Origin: Kwoniella bestiolae CBS 10118
Taxonomy: Eukaryota; Basidiomycota; Tremellomycetes; Tremellales; Cryptococcaceae
DNA: 64,000 nucleotides
Assembly: GCF_000512585.2 (NCBI RefSeq)
Contig: NC_089241.1
Location: 3,614,001-3,678,000, forward strand
Direction: 5' to 3'
Part shown: piece after piece, positions 23,601 through 36,596 of the stretch
Layout: the number at the start of each line of letters is the position of its first letter
Position numbering within the stretch: position 1 is the stretch's first letter
Position numbers and translations under genes: made by a program
The notes under the pieces: model-generated
What the model was told of the DNA's origin: nothing
Seen by the model: only the letters and a program-made list of their open reading frames with translations
Database searches by the model: none

Positions 23601-26600
23601 ATGCAGGAGTGAAAGTCGAGTTGCTGTAAGTCGTTCGGCATTGGTGAAGCTGGAAATCATATCAATAACCTCATCTCTTTATGAAGCTTATGAAACTGAA
23701 AAACTCACTCAAATGATCTGTCAATCTCGGCAAAACCAACTATTTTCGCATCGATAGCAGCGTCATTCGCAGTATTGTCGAGTGAAGATTGGAAATCTCC
23801 GTCCAGCCAATGAGCAGCTTCTCTCAGACAAAGCAAGTTCGTCGTGGTCTTCTTAATTTGAGCCATCCTTTCCATCCCTAACCCACTTAAACGATCCACC
23901 TCAAGCTTAACAGAGCTATTGACTATCCTCAAAGCAGCTTCTCTATCCCTTTCTCTATGTACCGCTCGTAAAGCCGAATAAAGATTACCCTGAGGAGTCT
24001 TTGAGAGAATGTCGCTCATTGGTAAATCCCAATCACCAGTCCTCCAAGCTAATTCAAAGGAGAACGGATCTTCCTCTACACCTTCTTGTCGACTCTGAGA
24101 AGTCATCGAGCTTGCTAATCGATTGAAACCGAAGGAATGTAGGTTGTGCAAAGCTGGCAAGAAGGTGTTGAAGGTGTTGACGGAAGCAGTCTCGATGAGA
24201 GCTCCGTTCCAGCCGAACGCTCTTTGTGATTGACCTTCATGTTCCAACCGTCGGAGTAACGCATCTCTTACGTCGTGGTTCTGGATTCCGTAGAACCCAT
24301 CGGGATCTTCGACGTTGCTGTATATCTCGTACATGATCTATAAACGCGAAATCAGCTCAATTCCCAAAACATCATATGATACTCCGAGCAGATGGCGAAA
24401 TAGCAGGTCGAAAATATAGGAAGGAAAGGCGAAGAAACGTAGAGATAGCCAACCCACCTTTTGAACTCGCTTATCGTCCTCCCTGATCCCACGACTCTTC
24501 TGATCCCTACCCAGCTCCAAAAACATCAAAGCCGTAGCATACCCCCCGCACCGTACCGCAGCCTCACTTAAAACGACATAATCAACCTCCAACCAAGCAT
24601 TATAACCCAACTCATCATTCCGGTATTTCGGCTGGAAATGTCGCAGATGAAGAACCGTATCAATGATCGACCGGATGGTATCGAGGCTCGCAGAAGGCCA
24701 CTGAACGACCTGTGCGAAATGGTCTGAAAGGATTTTCGAGCGATGTAAGGTTATTTCTGGGTGGGAGGTTGCACCGCACGTCAAGGAAGCTTGGACCAGG
24801 TGGGGGAGTAGGAATCGTAAAGATACGTTGGAGTCAAGCAAAGGTTCGAGGGATCGGTAGAAATGATCATCAGTCGAAGTGACTTGGCAGAGTATCTTGA
24901 CTAATTCTTTGGACCAATGATTTGCCGATCGTGCATTTTTGATCCACGTACTCTGGTTGATCTTGTCGTCCAATTCCGGCTTCTCATCATTCATGGGTGG
25001 TATGTTGATGGGAGTGAGAACCGATATTTGACCCAGTATATCGGGAGGTAAGATCAGATCCTGTATCATAGACATCATTCCCTGCAGAGCTTTGTAAGCT
25101 ATAGATCTAGTTTGGTGACTCGGATCATCGATCAGTCTAGCAACCTCTTGCACGATGGAAGCACGTAGCGTAGCTTCAGGATCCTTCGCCTGTTTACCTG
25201 AGCTAACGGTAAGATCACTATTCCTGTAACTCGAGAAGTATCTCATCGATTCTAAAGGTGGCGCACCAACTTGTCCATTCGCCAAATACAATATCTCCAA
25301 GAAAGCATTGATACCTCCCATGTCGGTATCGGAATCTTCAATCAACTTGCCTTTCAGATGCCAAAACAGGTTCTCGACGAACGTATCGATCGCTTCAGGT
25401 CTTGTACCAGTTTTGATGATCTTCAAATACTGTTTGCACAGCTCTCCAGCATTCTTCACCGTCCCGCTCTCGCTGAGATTCACCAGATCGGTATATAGAG
25501 GTGAATACGATTCCGACAATTTCCTTCTGAGCGGTTCAGGCCAAAGAGCCAAGGCAGCCTCGAAGGCTATCTTGATATTGTCCTTCTCTGCCCATACTGA
25601 GGCACTCTGTAATATCCAATCTTCCAGCCCATCCCCTACTTCTCTACCTATATGAGAGGTTTCGTTGAGAGCAGTACGAGCGGACCCTAGTTGAACGAAC
25701 AGGTCGGTCAGGTTGGGGATGGCGCCTTGGAGGCGATCGAGCTGCGAAAATCCCCAAGCTACCATCGATAAGGTGATTCCACATATATCAGGTTGAGGCA
25801 GTATGGCTAACATCTCTCTGAGGAACGCCTGTAGGATCGTTGGATCTCGGAATTCCTCTGGGTGAAGTGCCGCAAGAAGCGATAGGGATCGGAGCGACCG
25901 GCGTTGTTCACTGACAAGGAAAACATCGTTTATCCTGCTTGTCAATCGGAGGATCGCGTTGAATACCATTTTCTTGGTCGATAATGAAGAGTACTGCTTT
26001 CGCAGGTAAAGATAGGCAGCGATTATGTTCTGAGCAGGGGCGAAGGGATCGATGGCTGCATTACCGATCGGGAGGACATCGTTCATCATCAAATCCTGGT
26101 ACAGTGCTCCAGCCGAATGGTTCGTAGTCATTTCGTTGAGAATGGCGGCTATCTCGTCGGTAGATAATTGCAAATCCAGTAGTTCCCATAAATTGGCCGC
26201 TATTCTATCGATGGATACTTCTATCTTCTTGTTGAGTCCTTTCCTGGTATCAACTCCAGGAAAACCATTCAAGCTCTCCAAGGCATCTTTGACGGATATC
26301 TTAGCATCAGCTACGGTGCTAAAGGATTTAGCGAAAACTATAGCAGCAGCGGAAGGAAAGGCTTGATCGACACCGTCTTCTACAGCGATTCCAGCAGCTT
26401 CACATGCGGAAGTATAGAAATCGAGGTATCCTTCGGCTAACATGAATGGTCCGACTCTCTGTAGACAGGCTTGAGAATATGCCTTTCTGGTTGGAAAACC
26501 ATACATCCGATGAGGTATTTTCATGGCTGACTGATTACCAAGCAGCTGACTTCGGATGATGACGATAGCATAAGGTAGGTACAGCTCCGAGATGGAAGAT

Positions 26601-29600
26601 AGACCGAGTCGACGAGAAACAGCTTCCAATCCAGATTGCAGGTGTCCATTGTAAGCCGAAGTGATAGGTGGGATTTCGTACAGATGAAAGACCGCCGCTG
26701 ATCTCTGTTGAGCTGTAGAGATGCAGCAGTTGAGTTTCCACAGGGTGTGAGAAATGAAGGAATCGAAATGTTTATCTTCCCCTGGTTGTTTATTTACCAC
26801 TTGGAAGTAGAACATGGCATGTTGATCTAGCGGTACGATTGGTCGATAGAATACCGAAGACGCGGAAGTGACAGCTCTCAGTCTCACTCTGGCGTCGACG
26901 TCCAACAATGATCCAGTCAGATATGCTAAAGGATCCGAATTTTCCGCTTCTTCATCGGTTTCGACGAGATCTAGCATGCCTCGTAACCATAAATCCTTTG
27001 CTTGGTGGTTGTGGAGAAACTCGTCTAGAAATCTTAACATCCCCATTTTCACTTTCCACGAAGTGATGGTACCTTTATCGATTCTTGAAGCAAAATAGCA
27101 GACCAGATGGATCGCTCTTTCTCCTACATCCGACTTGATTCCATCCACATCTAACCATACCGGCATAGAACACTTGATGAATTCTAAACATAAGCCGAGT
27201 AATCCGGTATCTCTCGAATACGCATAAGATCGCAGCATCTCTTCCAAGGCATCTATGATAAGTTCGACTGCATCGACTCCCAGCCGAAGCCATTTGTTAT
27301 TGACGGCATTACAAAGACCTTTACCAATCTCCAAGAATCTTGATCCTTCCGCTACTAACAGACCATTGATCAATTGAGGGTCTTTGTAAGGTCTTTGAAG
27401 GTTGGATACTAGCATATAGCCTTTCAACCTTAGCGCAATAGCTGTGTTGAGTAAAGAAGCAGAAGTTCGTTGACATTCCATAGCCTCTTTTGAGAGAGGC
27501 ATCGCATCGGTCTCAACATTCCTAATCTCGCCAAAGTCATCATCGTCCATTTGACCAGGCATAGGCACAGCATTTCCGTTATTGGCGGATGGCGAGTTCA
27601 GGTTGTTGACCAGTTGTAGGCACAAGCTGAAGACCTCTTTGAATGCCGCGGAGACCTGTCAAGCCGACATATCAGCACAACTCCTCACAGGGGGAGTCAT
27701 GTTATAACTTACCGTAGGAAGCAGCCATATTTGTTGTACCAGTCGCTGCGGTGCCGGTCTGCTCGGTGAAGCATGTGAACTTGGCGTTATAGGTGTAAGC
27801 GGTAGGTTATAGCTACCACTTGCAGGTATCTGACTAGGCAGACCGAGGGCTTGAGACGGACCAGATCCAGATTCTGTCCCTCCTCCATTCGTTACAGTCT
27901 GGCCTTGATGATGTTGAGCATTGGAAGAATCGTGTTGCGTAACGGGGAGAAGATTTTGTCTGATTCCCGATTGAGTATCAGGTTGAATCAGCAACGGCCA
28001 GTCGCTTTCTTGAATGATCGCTGAGTGGACTAAGGGTTCCAGACCCCTCCAAATGAGATGTTGAGCAGGGATGTTGAGTCCGTTGAAAAGGAGTATCGGT
28101 TGCATGACGGACAATAATCGGATAGCTGAATGTATACAGTCGGAATCGGAGATACTCCCGTTGAGCTGTATAGTCGCTTGGAACGATAAAGCCGTTACGA
28201 TGAGATCTAAACATCTTCTAGCCTTCTCTGGACCGACCACTGCTCCTTTCGTAGTTTCCCATTCGTTCGTCAATGAGCACAAGGTAGTGGAAAGAAAGGT
28301 TGATATACGTCTAGCGCGACCTTCGAGATAAGTGAGTGTTTCTGATAACGCAGCTTGAGAAGACTCAGTAGTGGGAGAACGAACATCAACGTTATTGGCT
28401 GGATCTGCCGGTAGGGTGCCGTAGAGGAGGAAGTCTCGTATAGGTTTCGTCCTAGCTTCTTCCAATATCCGATCAACGATGGCAGCATCGGGTAAGACCT
28501 CTTCAATCGATATTTCGCATAGCGGAAATTGTTGGAATCTTGATATCGAATCGAGGAGTCGAAGTACATCTGCCGGAGTTTGCTGTTCCATCCTTGAAAT
28601 ACCTCTGGGTCCTTCTGCGATACCACATTTCTCCAGCCAGCTCAACACCTGATTTTCCAATTCCAACGAATACAGCCGGACATCGGATTTCGCTATGTTA
28701 AGAGCGAGGGAAAGTAGCGTACAGACCGAGTCGTAAGGGAATATTGGACCCTGAATATCGACGGTTCGAAGCAGCGAGTGGATATCTTTGATAAATTGAG
28801 CAGAATCTAATTTATCGAATTGAAGTATTATACAGGCCGCGTGACAGGCAGCTCTACAGGTATGTGCGTTTGAAGATTTCCGAATAGCATGTGTCCATAC
28901 TTTCTTCCAATCCCCTTCCTCGGATTTTTGTTCAGCTAAACGGGAAGTAGGTGAATCCAGCGAAGAGTTGCTATTCAGATCGTCCTTGTGTTGTTGTTCG
29001 TGAGATATCTTCGCGAGGATAGATAATCCGATAAAAGCCCACGATTGGAGTGTTTCATCATCTTCATCTAACAATTCTAACACTGTACGTCTAATCTCCA
29101 TCTGAGCCTCATCATGCAGTTTTTCGAGATGCATATCGCAAAGGAAGATGATGACTTGGAGTGCCAACAGACGATTCTTGACGTTTCCCAAACGAGCAGA
29201 CGAAATAAGAGCGTTTATGCTATTTTCGGTTCGCCGACGTTTTGATGGGCCACCTGCGCGAGTAGGTGTAGCAGGATGAGAAAGCGATTGTGATTCGTAC
29301 AACTACATCCAAACGTCAGCTACATGCACGGTTGAATTTGTAGATTATACAGCTTACATATAGTGATGTATCGGTATAAAGCTCTAGTACTGCCCAAGTC
29401 ATCGCATGTTCATGACTGAAGTCAAAACCTGCCCTTACACCTCTCAATTGAAACGGTCCTTCTCCCCTTTGCGACGATGTCAATCTTAAGACCCCTATAT
29501 CTAGACCCTCTACCCCCCACTTGTTGATCGTCTCTCTTGATAGACCATCCATCAGCTTCTCTAAGGTATCTCTCACTCCAGTCGCATGTGTGCTTTCCAC

Positions 29601-30690
29601 CAGGGTTTTATGGGTCACGAACGGCAACAAAGTTCGAATAGCGATGACGATCTGTTCTCGAAGAGCTTTGTTCCTGGTGCCCCATAGCGAAACAAGTTGA
29701 GGAAGTAGCTTCAGTCCTGCTGAAAGGAAATCATCTCTGCAGTTGAGTTCCAGTTCTGTGAAGAGTATATTGAGCGCACGCAAGACTGATAAATGGGCTG
29801 AACTTTCGGTTGGATACTGATTGAAGAAACGATGTATCTTGAGTAAAAGGGTATAACCTGGTTTTTCTACTAGGTTGAGCATGACCTCTTTCGTCGGTAA
29901 GGGGGGTATGAGAGGAGCGGCGGAAGAAGACAGTAGTATCGGGACAAGGGTAAGGAGTTCGGTATTGATCTGAGATATCGTGGATCTACCGGGTCTCTTC
30001 GAGGAAGCGGCTTGAGTAGAGAAACCATCGATGTCCATCCCTCCATTTCCTTCTTCCTCTTCTACTAATTCGCCATCTTCCCACGCATCGTCAATGACGA
30101 CTTCATCCCCTAACACGGCTGACCAACATATGTTCATCAATATCTTCCAACTTGTCTGATCTAAACTTTCCAGATGAGGCGGGTAGCTCAATAGCGTTCG
30201 TAGAGCCTTGGCATAATCTAGAGCTGCCGGAGGAAAGATCTGATTCGAGAAGACTAGCAGTCTTGTCATATGGTTGAATAGTAATGAGAAGGGCTTCTTC
30301 GATATCATATGGACCGTTCGCTCGACCATCCATCGAATGAGCGAGATAGCATCAGCAAGACGTTTGTCGGCTATACATGTATTTTGTCAGCTCTATCAGA
30401 GACCTTAGGGAAGATATCTTTCCACAAAGCTGCCGCTACCTGTACTTACCTGTAGATGCAGCTCCAGGTTTCACGACAAGCTTCTTCTCCATCACCACCG
30501 TCTGGAACAAGCACTGATAAAACGCTATCCATGCTGCCCCACCTTCTTTCCTTGCCGTCTCACCGAAAGCGTTGAGGTTCTCCCTGTTACTGAATATCTC
30601 TCTGACCAGTTCTATACCTTGCGTACGATCCTTGAGCTTGTTCGAGGTGGACAGACGGAGAGCCGTCTGTAGACCTTGGACGGTGTTCAT
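20606..30690 (-). CDS. TEL1: Serine/threonine kinase Tel1 (ATM orthologue)
   Basis: Eleven exons: 30690-30450, 30370-29358, 29302-27713, 27655-24458, 24337-23709, 23649-23265, 23196-22081, 21924-21713, 21626-21299, 21144-20745 and 20625-20606. The phases close to 3043 codons, a normal Tel1/ATM length. The N-terminus has a TAN-type motif (residues about 13-31, NKLKDRTQGIELVREIF). A long helical-repeat region fills residues 80-2300, with the FAT region before the kinase. The PI3K-like kinase shows IAGGVHRPKIMKVL, DEVRQDAVMEQVF, the catalytic loop GLGDRHCSNILVD and the DFG in HIDFGIVFED. The FATC end is EARDVEHLARIYHGWSAWF. Tel1 senses DNA double-strand breaks through Mre11-Rad50-Nbs1/Xrs2, phosphorylates checkpoint targets and maintains telomeres. 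The last exon is 20 nt and encodes only the final six FATC residues and the stop. All catalytic residues looked for are present, so the gene appears intact. Confidence 0.96.
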
Positions 30691-31146
30691 GGTGGAGGTG
30701 TGGGTGTCATGAGGAGGAGCGGGGGATCTGTGTGATTGTTTTCTTAATGAGCTGCTATAACTTGTGTACTTCTTTCGCTTGATGTCCTCTTGATTATACG
30801 AGTACTAGATATAGGTAGTGAGGAGGAAGATGACAGGATATAGAGCAAACATCATCGACATATACGAGGTTATGTATTCCACAGTGAACCTTCGGTAACT
30901 CATCTTGGACCGAGCGTTTGAACCAATAACTCATTAATTTGGTTCCGTTGTCTCTAACAGTGTACAGTCAACCTGGTGAGTATGGTGAATATGGTGAGTG
31001 GGACTAAGCGCGTCATACAACATGGATGCGACAAAGAGGTTGTTGAATTGTTGAAATTGATATAGCTCTGGACTTGATCATTATCATCGCTACTCAATTT
31101 CTGTACGGATCGACAGCTACACTAATACCCAATAACAACGGAAAAC
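30691..31146. other. Divergent intergenic region, TEL1 / SIKE-like gene
   Basis: This is a 456-nt shared upstream region. No coding exon, RNA gene or repeat was recognised. Confidence 0.5.
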
Positions 31147-32570
31147 ATGGCTCGCTCGATGATGGATATAGAAGACGAACTGTCAAGATTATGGGGCCTC
31201 GTAGGGGAACTATCAGGTATATATCCTCGTCTCGATTCCTTTCATCAAGTATTCGCTGACTTGCGCTTTTCATTGTTGGCCATCTAGACCAGCTGGCACA
31301 CAATCGAGCATTGGTGACTCAGCTCAAGTCGAGGTCAGATAATGTCAAAGGACAAGCAGCCCACGTAGGGACTGGTTTCCCTTTGAGGAGGTTCAACCTG
31401 GATATATCGAATGGTAAGTTGTGTTGAGTGAAATTACCTCTTGTCCACTGTACCAAGGCACAATTCCAGAACAGACGCTGACCGTTGTACCAACATTTAG
31501 AGGAGTTTCAGTCGGAACTAGAGGCATTCTCATCCCATTTAGTGACGGAGAATCAGGGGCTGCAGCATGAAAATAAGCAGCTGAACGCTTTGTTGAAAGA
31601 GTATGAGCAGACATTGGAGACGGTGATGGGGAAGTTCAGAGGGGTAGCTGTGAGTTGCTTCCTAGAGATCAAACATTTGACTTTTCTGTTAAATTACTTT
31701 GATCGTTCAAAGGAGTATACTGATCCGTTCGGTCATTGGAAATAGCATTCATCTCAGCAGCATGATCTATCCTTACATTCCTACTACACGTCCTTACTCC
31801 AAACACTCCAGACGGCTCACTCTTCCGCTCAACTGCACGACTCCACCTCCTTATCCCTACTTCTGACTCGATTATCGACCTTACTACGCTCAGCATTACG
31901 TTCAATGGGAGGCGAAGACTCAGACAACGATTTAGCCAATCTACCAGGCCTACTCAACCTCGTTAGTCACCCAGCAACGATATCCGAGATATCCTCGTCA
32001 CCCAAATCTACCACCTCTAACCTAAAACCATTCCCCAAAGCACCCACCAAACCATCACATTTTCCAGGATTTATACCAGGTCAATCAGGTGGATATAACG
32101 GTACGGAGGGTCAATCCGACTGGGCTCTGGAGAGGGAGATGGAGATATTGAGATTGGAAGAGGAGAACAAATCGTTAAGGGAATTATTAAATATATCGCA
32201 AGATCTGAAAATTCCTTCGGTCAGTGCGGAGGAGGTGATAGAGGAAGAAGAGAAGGAGGGAGTCAAGTCTCCGGAAGGGGAAAGATCGAGAAAATCAAGT
32301 TTGACGATAGAAGAGTTGGAAGCTGGTGCGGCGCTTGAGGCGGACCAGTTGGCAGAATCGAATAAGATTAGAGATTCGACGCAGCAGCATCAGCAGGAGC
32401 ATGATGAGATGGAGAAGAATCATCAGGAACATGTCGAATCTGATCAACCTCCCACAACGCCCCAGGAGATAAGGGAGAGTGTGTTGGGTTTTGAAACTAC
32501 TGAGAGACCACCGGAGGAGGCTATTGTCGATGAACCTGATGCCGAGGCTATGGATCCTAATGGGGAGTGA
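31147..32570 (+). CDS. SIKE/FGFR1OP2-family coiled-coil protein
   Basis: Four exons: 31147-31216, 31288-31413, 31501-31649 and 31746-32570, giving 389 codons. The first half is helical and coiled-coil: DQLAHNRALVTQLKSRSDNV, then VTENQGLQHENKQLNALLKE and EQTLETVMGKFRG, the core of the SIKE family (animal SIKE1/FGFR1OP2). In animals and fungi such proteins attach to STRIPAK, the striatin-PP2A complex that controls Hippo-type signalling, septation and cell fusion. The second half is acidic and probably disordered, with a further coiled-coil segment (REMEILRLEEENKSLRELLN) and Glu/Gln-rich stretches. The family call rests on the ENxxL coiled-coil block; STRIPAK membership is by family knowledge. 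Confidence 0.75.
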
Positions 32571-33407
32571 GATCGGAAAGTGGTATTGATGGCTATGTGG
32601 ATCTCAGTCAGTCACCGGAACCGAGGTTGATATACTACAAATGGAGAATCACTCCATGACCTTCGATCATCAATATTACGGTCGGATCACTCTTAACGTA
32701 GCGATGTTGGACGGAAATTGATTCAAACTCCGGTGCATATTTGTAACTCCCAAATGTACATTAGATCATGCTTAGATCATGCATTGTTGACGTTCATGAC
32801 TGTTCTTTCGCTCGTCGTAAAGCTAATGCCAAGCCTGGTTGAAGAGACGATCCGAATGGTGAAGGAGGAATTACATACTGGCAAACAGCCATTGAGGTAA
32901 GAATCAACGATCGTTCGTTAAAACACCTCGCCTTATCGCCTGTTGAAGAGGGGAAGCATCAAGTCATCCACACTTGGGATGCGCCTCATGATGCTCAATT
33001 TCATTTCATTTTAAGTTCATATTGCATTTCCACGACAATCCGCCACATCAAATTACACTGGCTGTTTAGAAGGAGAGGTTCATGCGTATCAGACTCACTT
33101 ATAATGTACTGAAATACCGTCACCTCCTGTTCTTCTTTCTCTTTCTCTCCTTGTCCTTCTCTCAACCTCGTAAAATTCAAGTGAATACACCATTATATCA
33201 ACGCTCGCGCCTGGTGCGACGGAACATTTCCGCTCAGTGAACAACACCTTATCGTACTCCCCTTACCACCACCAGCTCTCGTCAGCTCATCATACGCTCA
33301 CCAGTTGTCATCACCCTCTTTCAAAGCATCCATCTTTCACTTGGATTCCTCAAAGCACGCCGACATACCTCCGAAGTGGATACAGAGCGCCCTCGCCTCA
33401 TCATACA
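32571..33407. other. Intergenic region before the F-box-like array
   Basis: This 837-nt stretch holds the 3' end of the SIKE-like transcription unit and the upstream region of the first array member. A CT-rich tract lies at about 33125-33165. An open frame of 60 codons at 32718-32900 has no recognisable product. Confidence 0.45.
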
Positions 33408-34741
33408 ATGTCTATCACCGTGCCCTCCCTCTTACCGCCGAGCAATCTGGGGAGACTCCATGAAATGGTCTGGTCAATCCCCAATATCCGCTCAGAAATC
33501 ATGCTATACCTTCCCAATAGGGATATCATCTCCCTCCTTACAACCAGCAAGATCCACTTTCACAGCGCTGTGGAGAAGCTATATGAAGTGTTCCCTTACA
33601 AGGAGTATGAGAACATACTTACGCGATGTAAAGACAAAGTGAGTACACCTCCTCTTGCTGTACATACTGCAGCAGTGTGATTAATGGTTGATTCACTGTG
33701 CCCCTTCCTTAGACTCGAAAGCAAGCATATTGGAACGCCGTACGCACCATCAAGCTGAACCGCACTTTGCCTCCTACTAAGTGGGTTCGATATTTCGGTC
33801 CTTTCCCCAATGCTACCTGTATTCAAGCACCCCCAATGTACGTATCTACAAACCCTGCAATGATCTTTCGTACCAATGAACAAGGTCATTATCGATTCGT
33901 CTTCCAACCTGAGGAAAGCTTCAAAGGCGAATGGCAACTCACTCAAGGTTCAGTCATCCCTGAACGCATTATCGGTACTCCCAGTGCTTGGGGATATCGC
34001 CAACCTCTGACTATTATGCTGTCCCACCCACCCTCGACCTTGAGCCCAAAGAACGAGTCGAACATCATGACCAATCTTTTGAAAATCAACGAATCCCCCG
34101 AATACTTTGTACGATCCCTCGAACTCCATGTCGAAGTCGACCGGCCAGCGATCTTCCAAGCCCTTCAACAACTACACTCAACAGATAAACTACGATTACA
34201 ATGCTTGAAAGTATCCGATTTCAACGCAGAAACAGTGAATTTCATCCACATCTCGGCATCTACAGTAGAAGAGCTCTTAATCTGCTGCAATCGCAACACA
34301 AGTCGGACAGTCAGCTTACGACAAATATTAGATGCCTTAGACTGGCCTCGCTTTACAAAGCTGAGATCCCTTCATATCAGTTGTCATCAGGGGAAAGGCG
34401 AATTACAAGATGCCCCACTCTCTACTTTCTTGCATGGTTTAGCCTTGCCTGGTCAAGCCCTTCGATCTCTCACCATCGATCTGCACAACGTTCGTTGTTC
34501 GGAAGAAAGTACCATTTCCCAGGATGACACCATCAAAGTAGTAAAAGACGCTGCCACAACTCTCCTATCATTTTTCAAAAACGACTCTTCTACATATTGG
34601 TGCATCCGACCAATCTGTCCAACATACTGTCCACGTGATCACATCATGGGTGCGAAACTGAATCAGCTTTTCTCTAAAGAGCTTGAAAGGCATATAAGGG
34701 AGTGCGAAGCCAGGGAGAGGCGTTTTACAGAGTTGATATGA
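33408..34741 (+). CDS. F-box-like family protein, array copy 1
   Basis: Exon 1 is 33408-33638 and exon 2 is 33713-34741, giving 419 codons with a phase-0 join. The F-box-like block is residues about 18-70 (EMVWSIPNIRSEIMLYL, then AVEKLYEVFPYKEYENIL). Exon 2 opens TRKQAYWNAVRTIKLNR. It carries the family's later block (RSLELHVEVDRPAIFQAL, then LDWPRFTKLRSLHISCHQGK). The upstream frame is open to a GTG at 33237, but the first ATG is at 33408 and is followed by the family pattern. The C-terminal half reads like degenerate leucine-rich repeats, the usual substrate side of F-box proteins. Function unknown. It is the first of a head-to-tail series on this strand. Confidence 0.75.
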
Positions 34742-36596
34742 GGAGAAAGGGGAGAAGAAGAATGAGGTGGCAAATCCTCCATTGTCTGAAGGGACTGTAG
34801 ACGTGTATATCATGCCGTAGCGTGAAACAAGAGGAGTCAACCTTTCTTCAGCACAGCTTGTCCATGGTGTGTGAAAATGCATATAACTTGGACGTAAGTC
34901 CGGTGATATCTCCTGTTGTATTTTCGGTCTGGGCCATCACTTCACTTGTCAGAATTCCAAAAGCCTAACGCCGTCTGGACTCTAGAGATCCTTAGAATTT
35001 AAAAACTCGACTTGGAAGTGTAAGCTACTGACCACTTTTGTCTCGATGGAAGTTGTGAAGACCAGCTGGAGCGCATCGAGTCGATCGCTCAGCATTCTCA
35101 AATCTGATGGGTATAAATGACAGCTGTACCGGTCATGAAAGAAGATAAGAGTCAACGTTACACCACAACTTTGAACGGTAAATAACTGAATCTTCTCCAT
35201 CTTCAAGATCCAAGGCAGAGACAGAATCATGTCGAAAGTCGAATATACAGCCAACCCGTCAAAAGCTTGGCAGTATAATCGAGATTTGAGTGCTTCAGAA
35301 ATGTGAGGCCTAACGTTGTTTTGAAATCACGATATCCCACTTCTACATTACTGTTCTCCCTTGTAGATCCTCTAGCTGACCACCAGTGCAGAAAAGGCTC
35401 AAAACTCCCTCTCTTTGGGTTTCATGATGATCCTGAGTGCCGCTCTTCAAGTGCGCGTATCCCGACCTCTTTCAATTGTGGCAATCCTTCCCATGGCGAG
35501 TATAGGACCGTCGCCTCCTTACATCGTGTGACTGAAGAGTGTCACTCAGGCGCGCGCATCCATGTACCTTCCATCTCCAAGAAGGATCTTCAAAACAACA
35601 GGGAATTGGCAGACAGTAATGGAAGTCTAGCGGGGGCGACTTGTAAGTCCAATGTCCGTTCTCTCATCAACCCCTCTGCATTTCCTACACTGAAATCGGT
35701 TTCAGTATTTGGGCGATTTAGAAGTAAGCTGAAAGCTAAAGAATCGCGAATCTTCGATTACGCTGTTGCCAAGGATAATAACACGCAGACATGTGATATG
35801 TCCAGATTCACCCTTTACCTTGACAATGATGGACAACCAGCAGAAGTGGTGGACGACTTTGACTTACAATAAGCTCCAAAGGAGTGTCATTGCATCACGC
35901 GTACCCTCAATCGAAACAATAGGTAGATCAACCCCTAATGCAGTATCGTGGCTTATCGTTTGGTTATTCTGTGGTTGAGGCTTACCAACGTAGACGCGGT
36001 GGCAGAAAGATCGGTTGGAGTCGATTTATCTCCCTTTAGTGCCAAAGGCTATAGTCAAAATGACATGTTGAGAACATATCTTACTTCTGCCAATCTGATC
36101 GTGTATTCGTGTATAAAGGGCAGTGGCGAACGGACTTAACTTCCTTGGGACGACTTTCCCAAGTAGTGTGCAATGTAAAGCACAGCTCGGTCCTCGAATT
36201 GAGTACTTCCGCACGGACTCACTGGCTCGCGCAGCCCTCAAGGCAGATCCAAAATGGGGTCCACCGTCTGACAAGCACTTTACCACTTTTATCTTCCTTC
36301 TTTCAGCCTTGAGTTATCTTTCAGTGTGATATCTATTGCCCCCTTTACAGATGATTGGAAACATGTCTTGCAGATTCCGAGATTATCTCTCCTCAGACGA
36401 AGAGGATCCGACCTCAACCACCTCCTCACCGTATGTGTAGTACCGTCAACCTGACAGATTGCTCGACCTGCATTGCTAATGAACAGCCTTGTACAGAAGA
36501 TCAACCCCTTCCCTTGTTTGGATCAGTGATATCTCTTCCTCCTCTAATGCTACTCCACTCAGGCCGTACCATCCTATCAACAGTCGTGATGTTGAA
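34742..36596. other. Array spacer containing a probable gene relic
   Basis: This 1.85-kb gap is much longer than the other array spacers (0.37-0.62 kb). A weakly family-like open frame lies inside it (separate entry). At 34929-34958 a frame reads VWAITSLVRI before a stop, similar to the F-box-like start FWSTPELVRS of the 38.5-kb copy. I see no intact gene here. Confidence 0.45.
35440..35875 (+). pseudogene. Probable relic of an F-box-like array copy
   Basis: An open frame across 35303-35872 contains pieces that resemble exon 2 of the family in the right order: EECHSGARIHVPSISKKDLQ then NNRELAD (compare FLSNRDLLQAL in the 40.5-kb copy), FPTLKSVSVFGRFRSKL (compare FTKIDSVTV and LRSLHIS), and SRFTLYLDNDGQ (compare NRIRLYFDVVYND). 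The stretch between the second and third blocks is much shorter than in intact members, no F-box-like exon with proper splice sites precedes it, and the frame ends before the C-terminal block. This fits an internally deleted, decayed copy. The similarity is weak and judged by eye. Confidence 0.35.

Noticed and set aside
25308..26366. Plus-strand open frames antisense to TEL1
   Set aside because: Shadow frames of a long conserved coding exon; no splice or domain support.
34982..35254. 90-codon minus-strand open frame in the array spacer
   Set aside because: It starts at a TTG, lacks family blocks and has no splice partners; array genes are all on the other strand.
36123..36329. 68-codon open frame after the relic, considered as another exon of it
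   Set aside because: No resemblance to any block of the F-box-like family could be seen.
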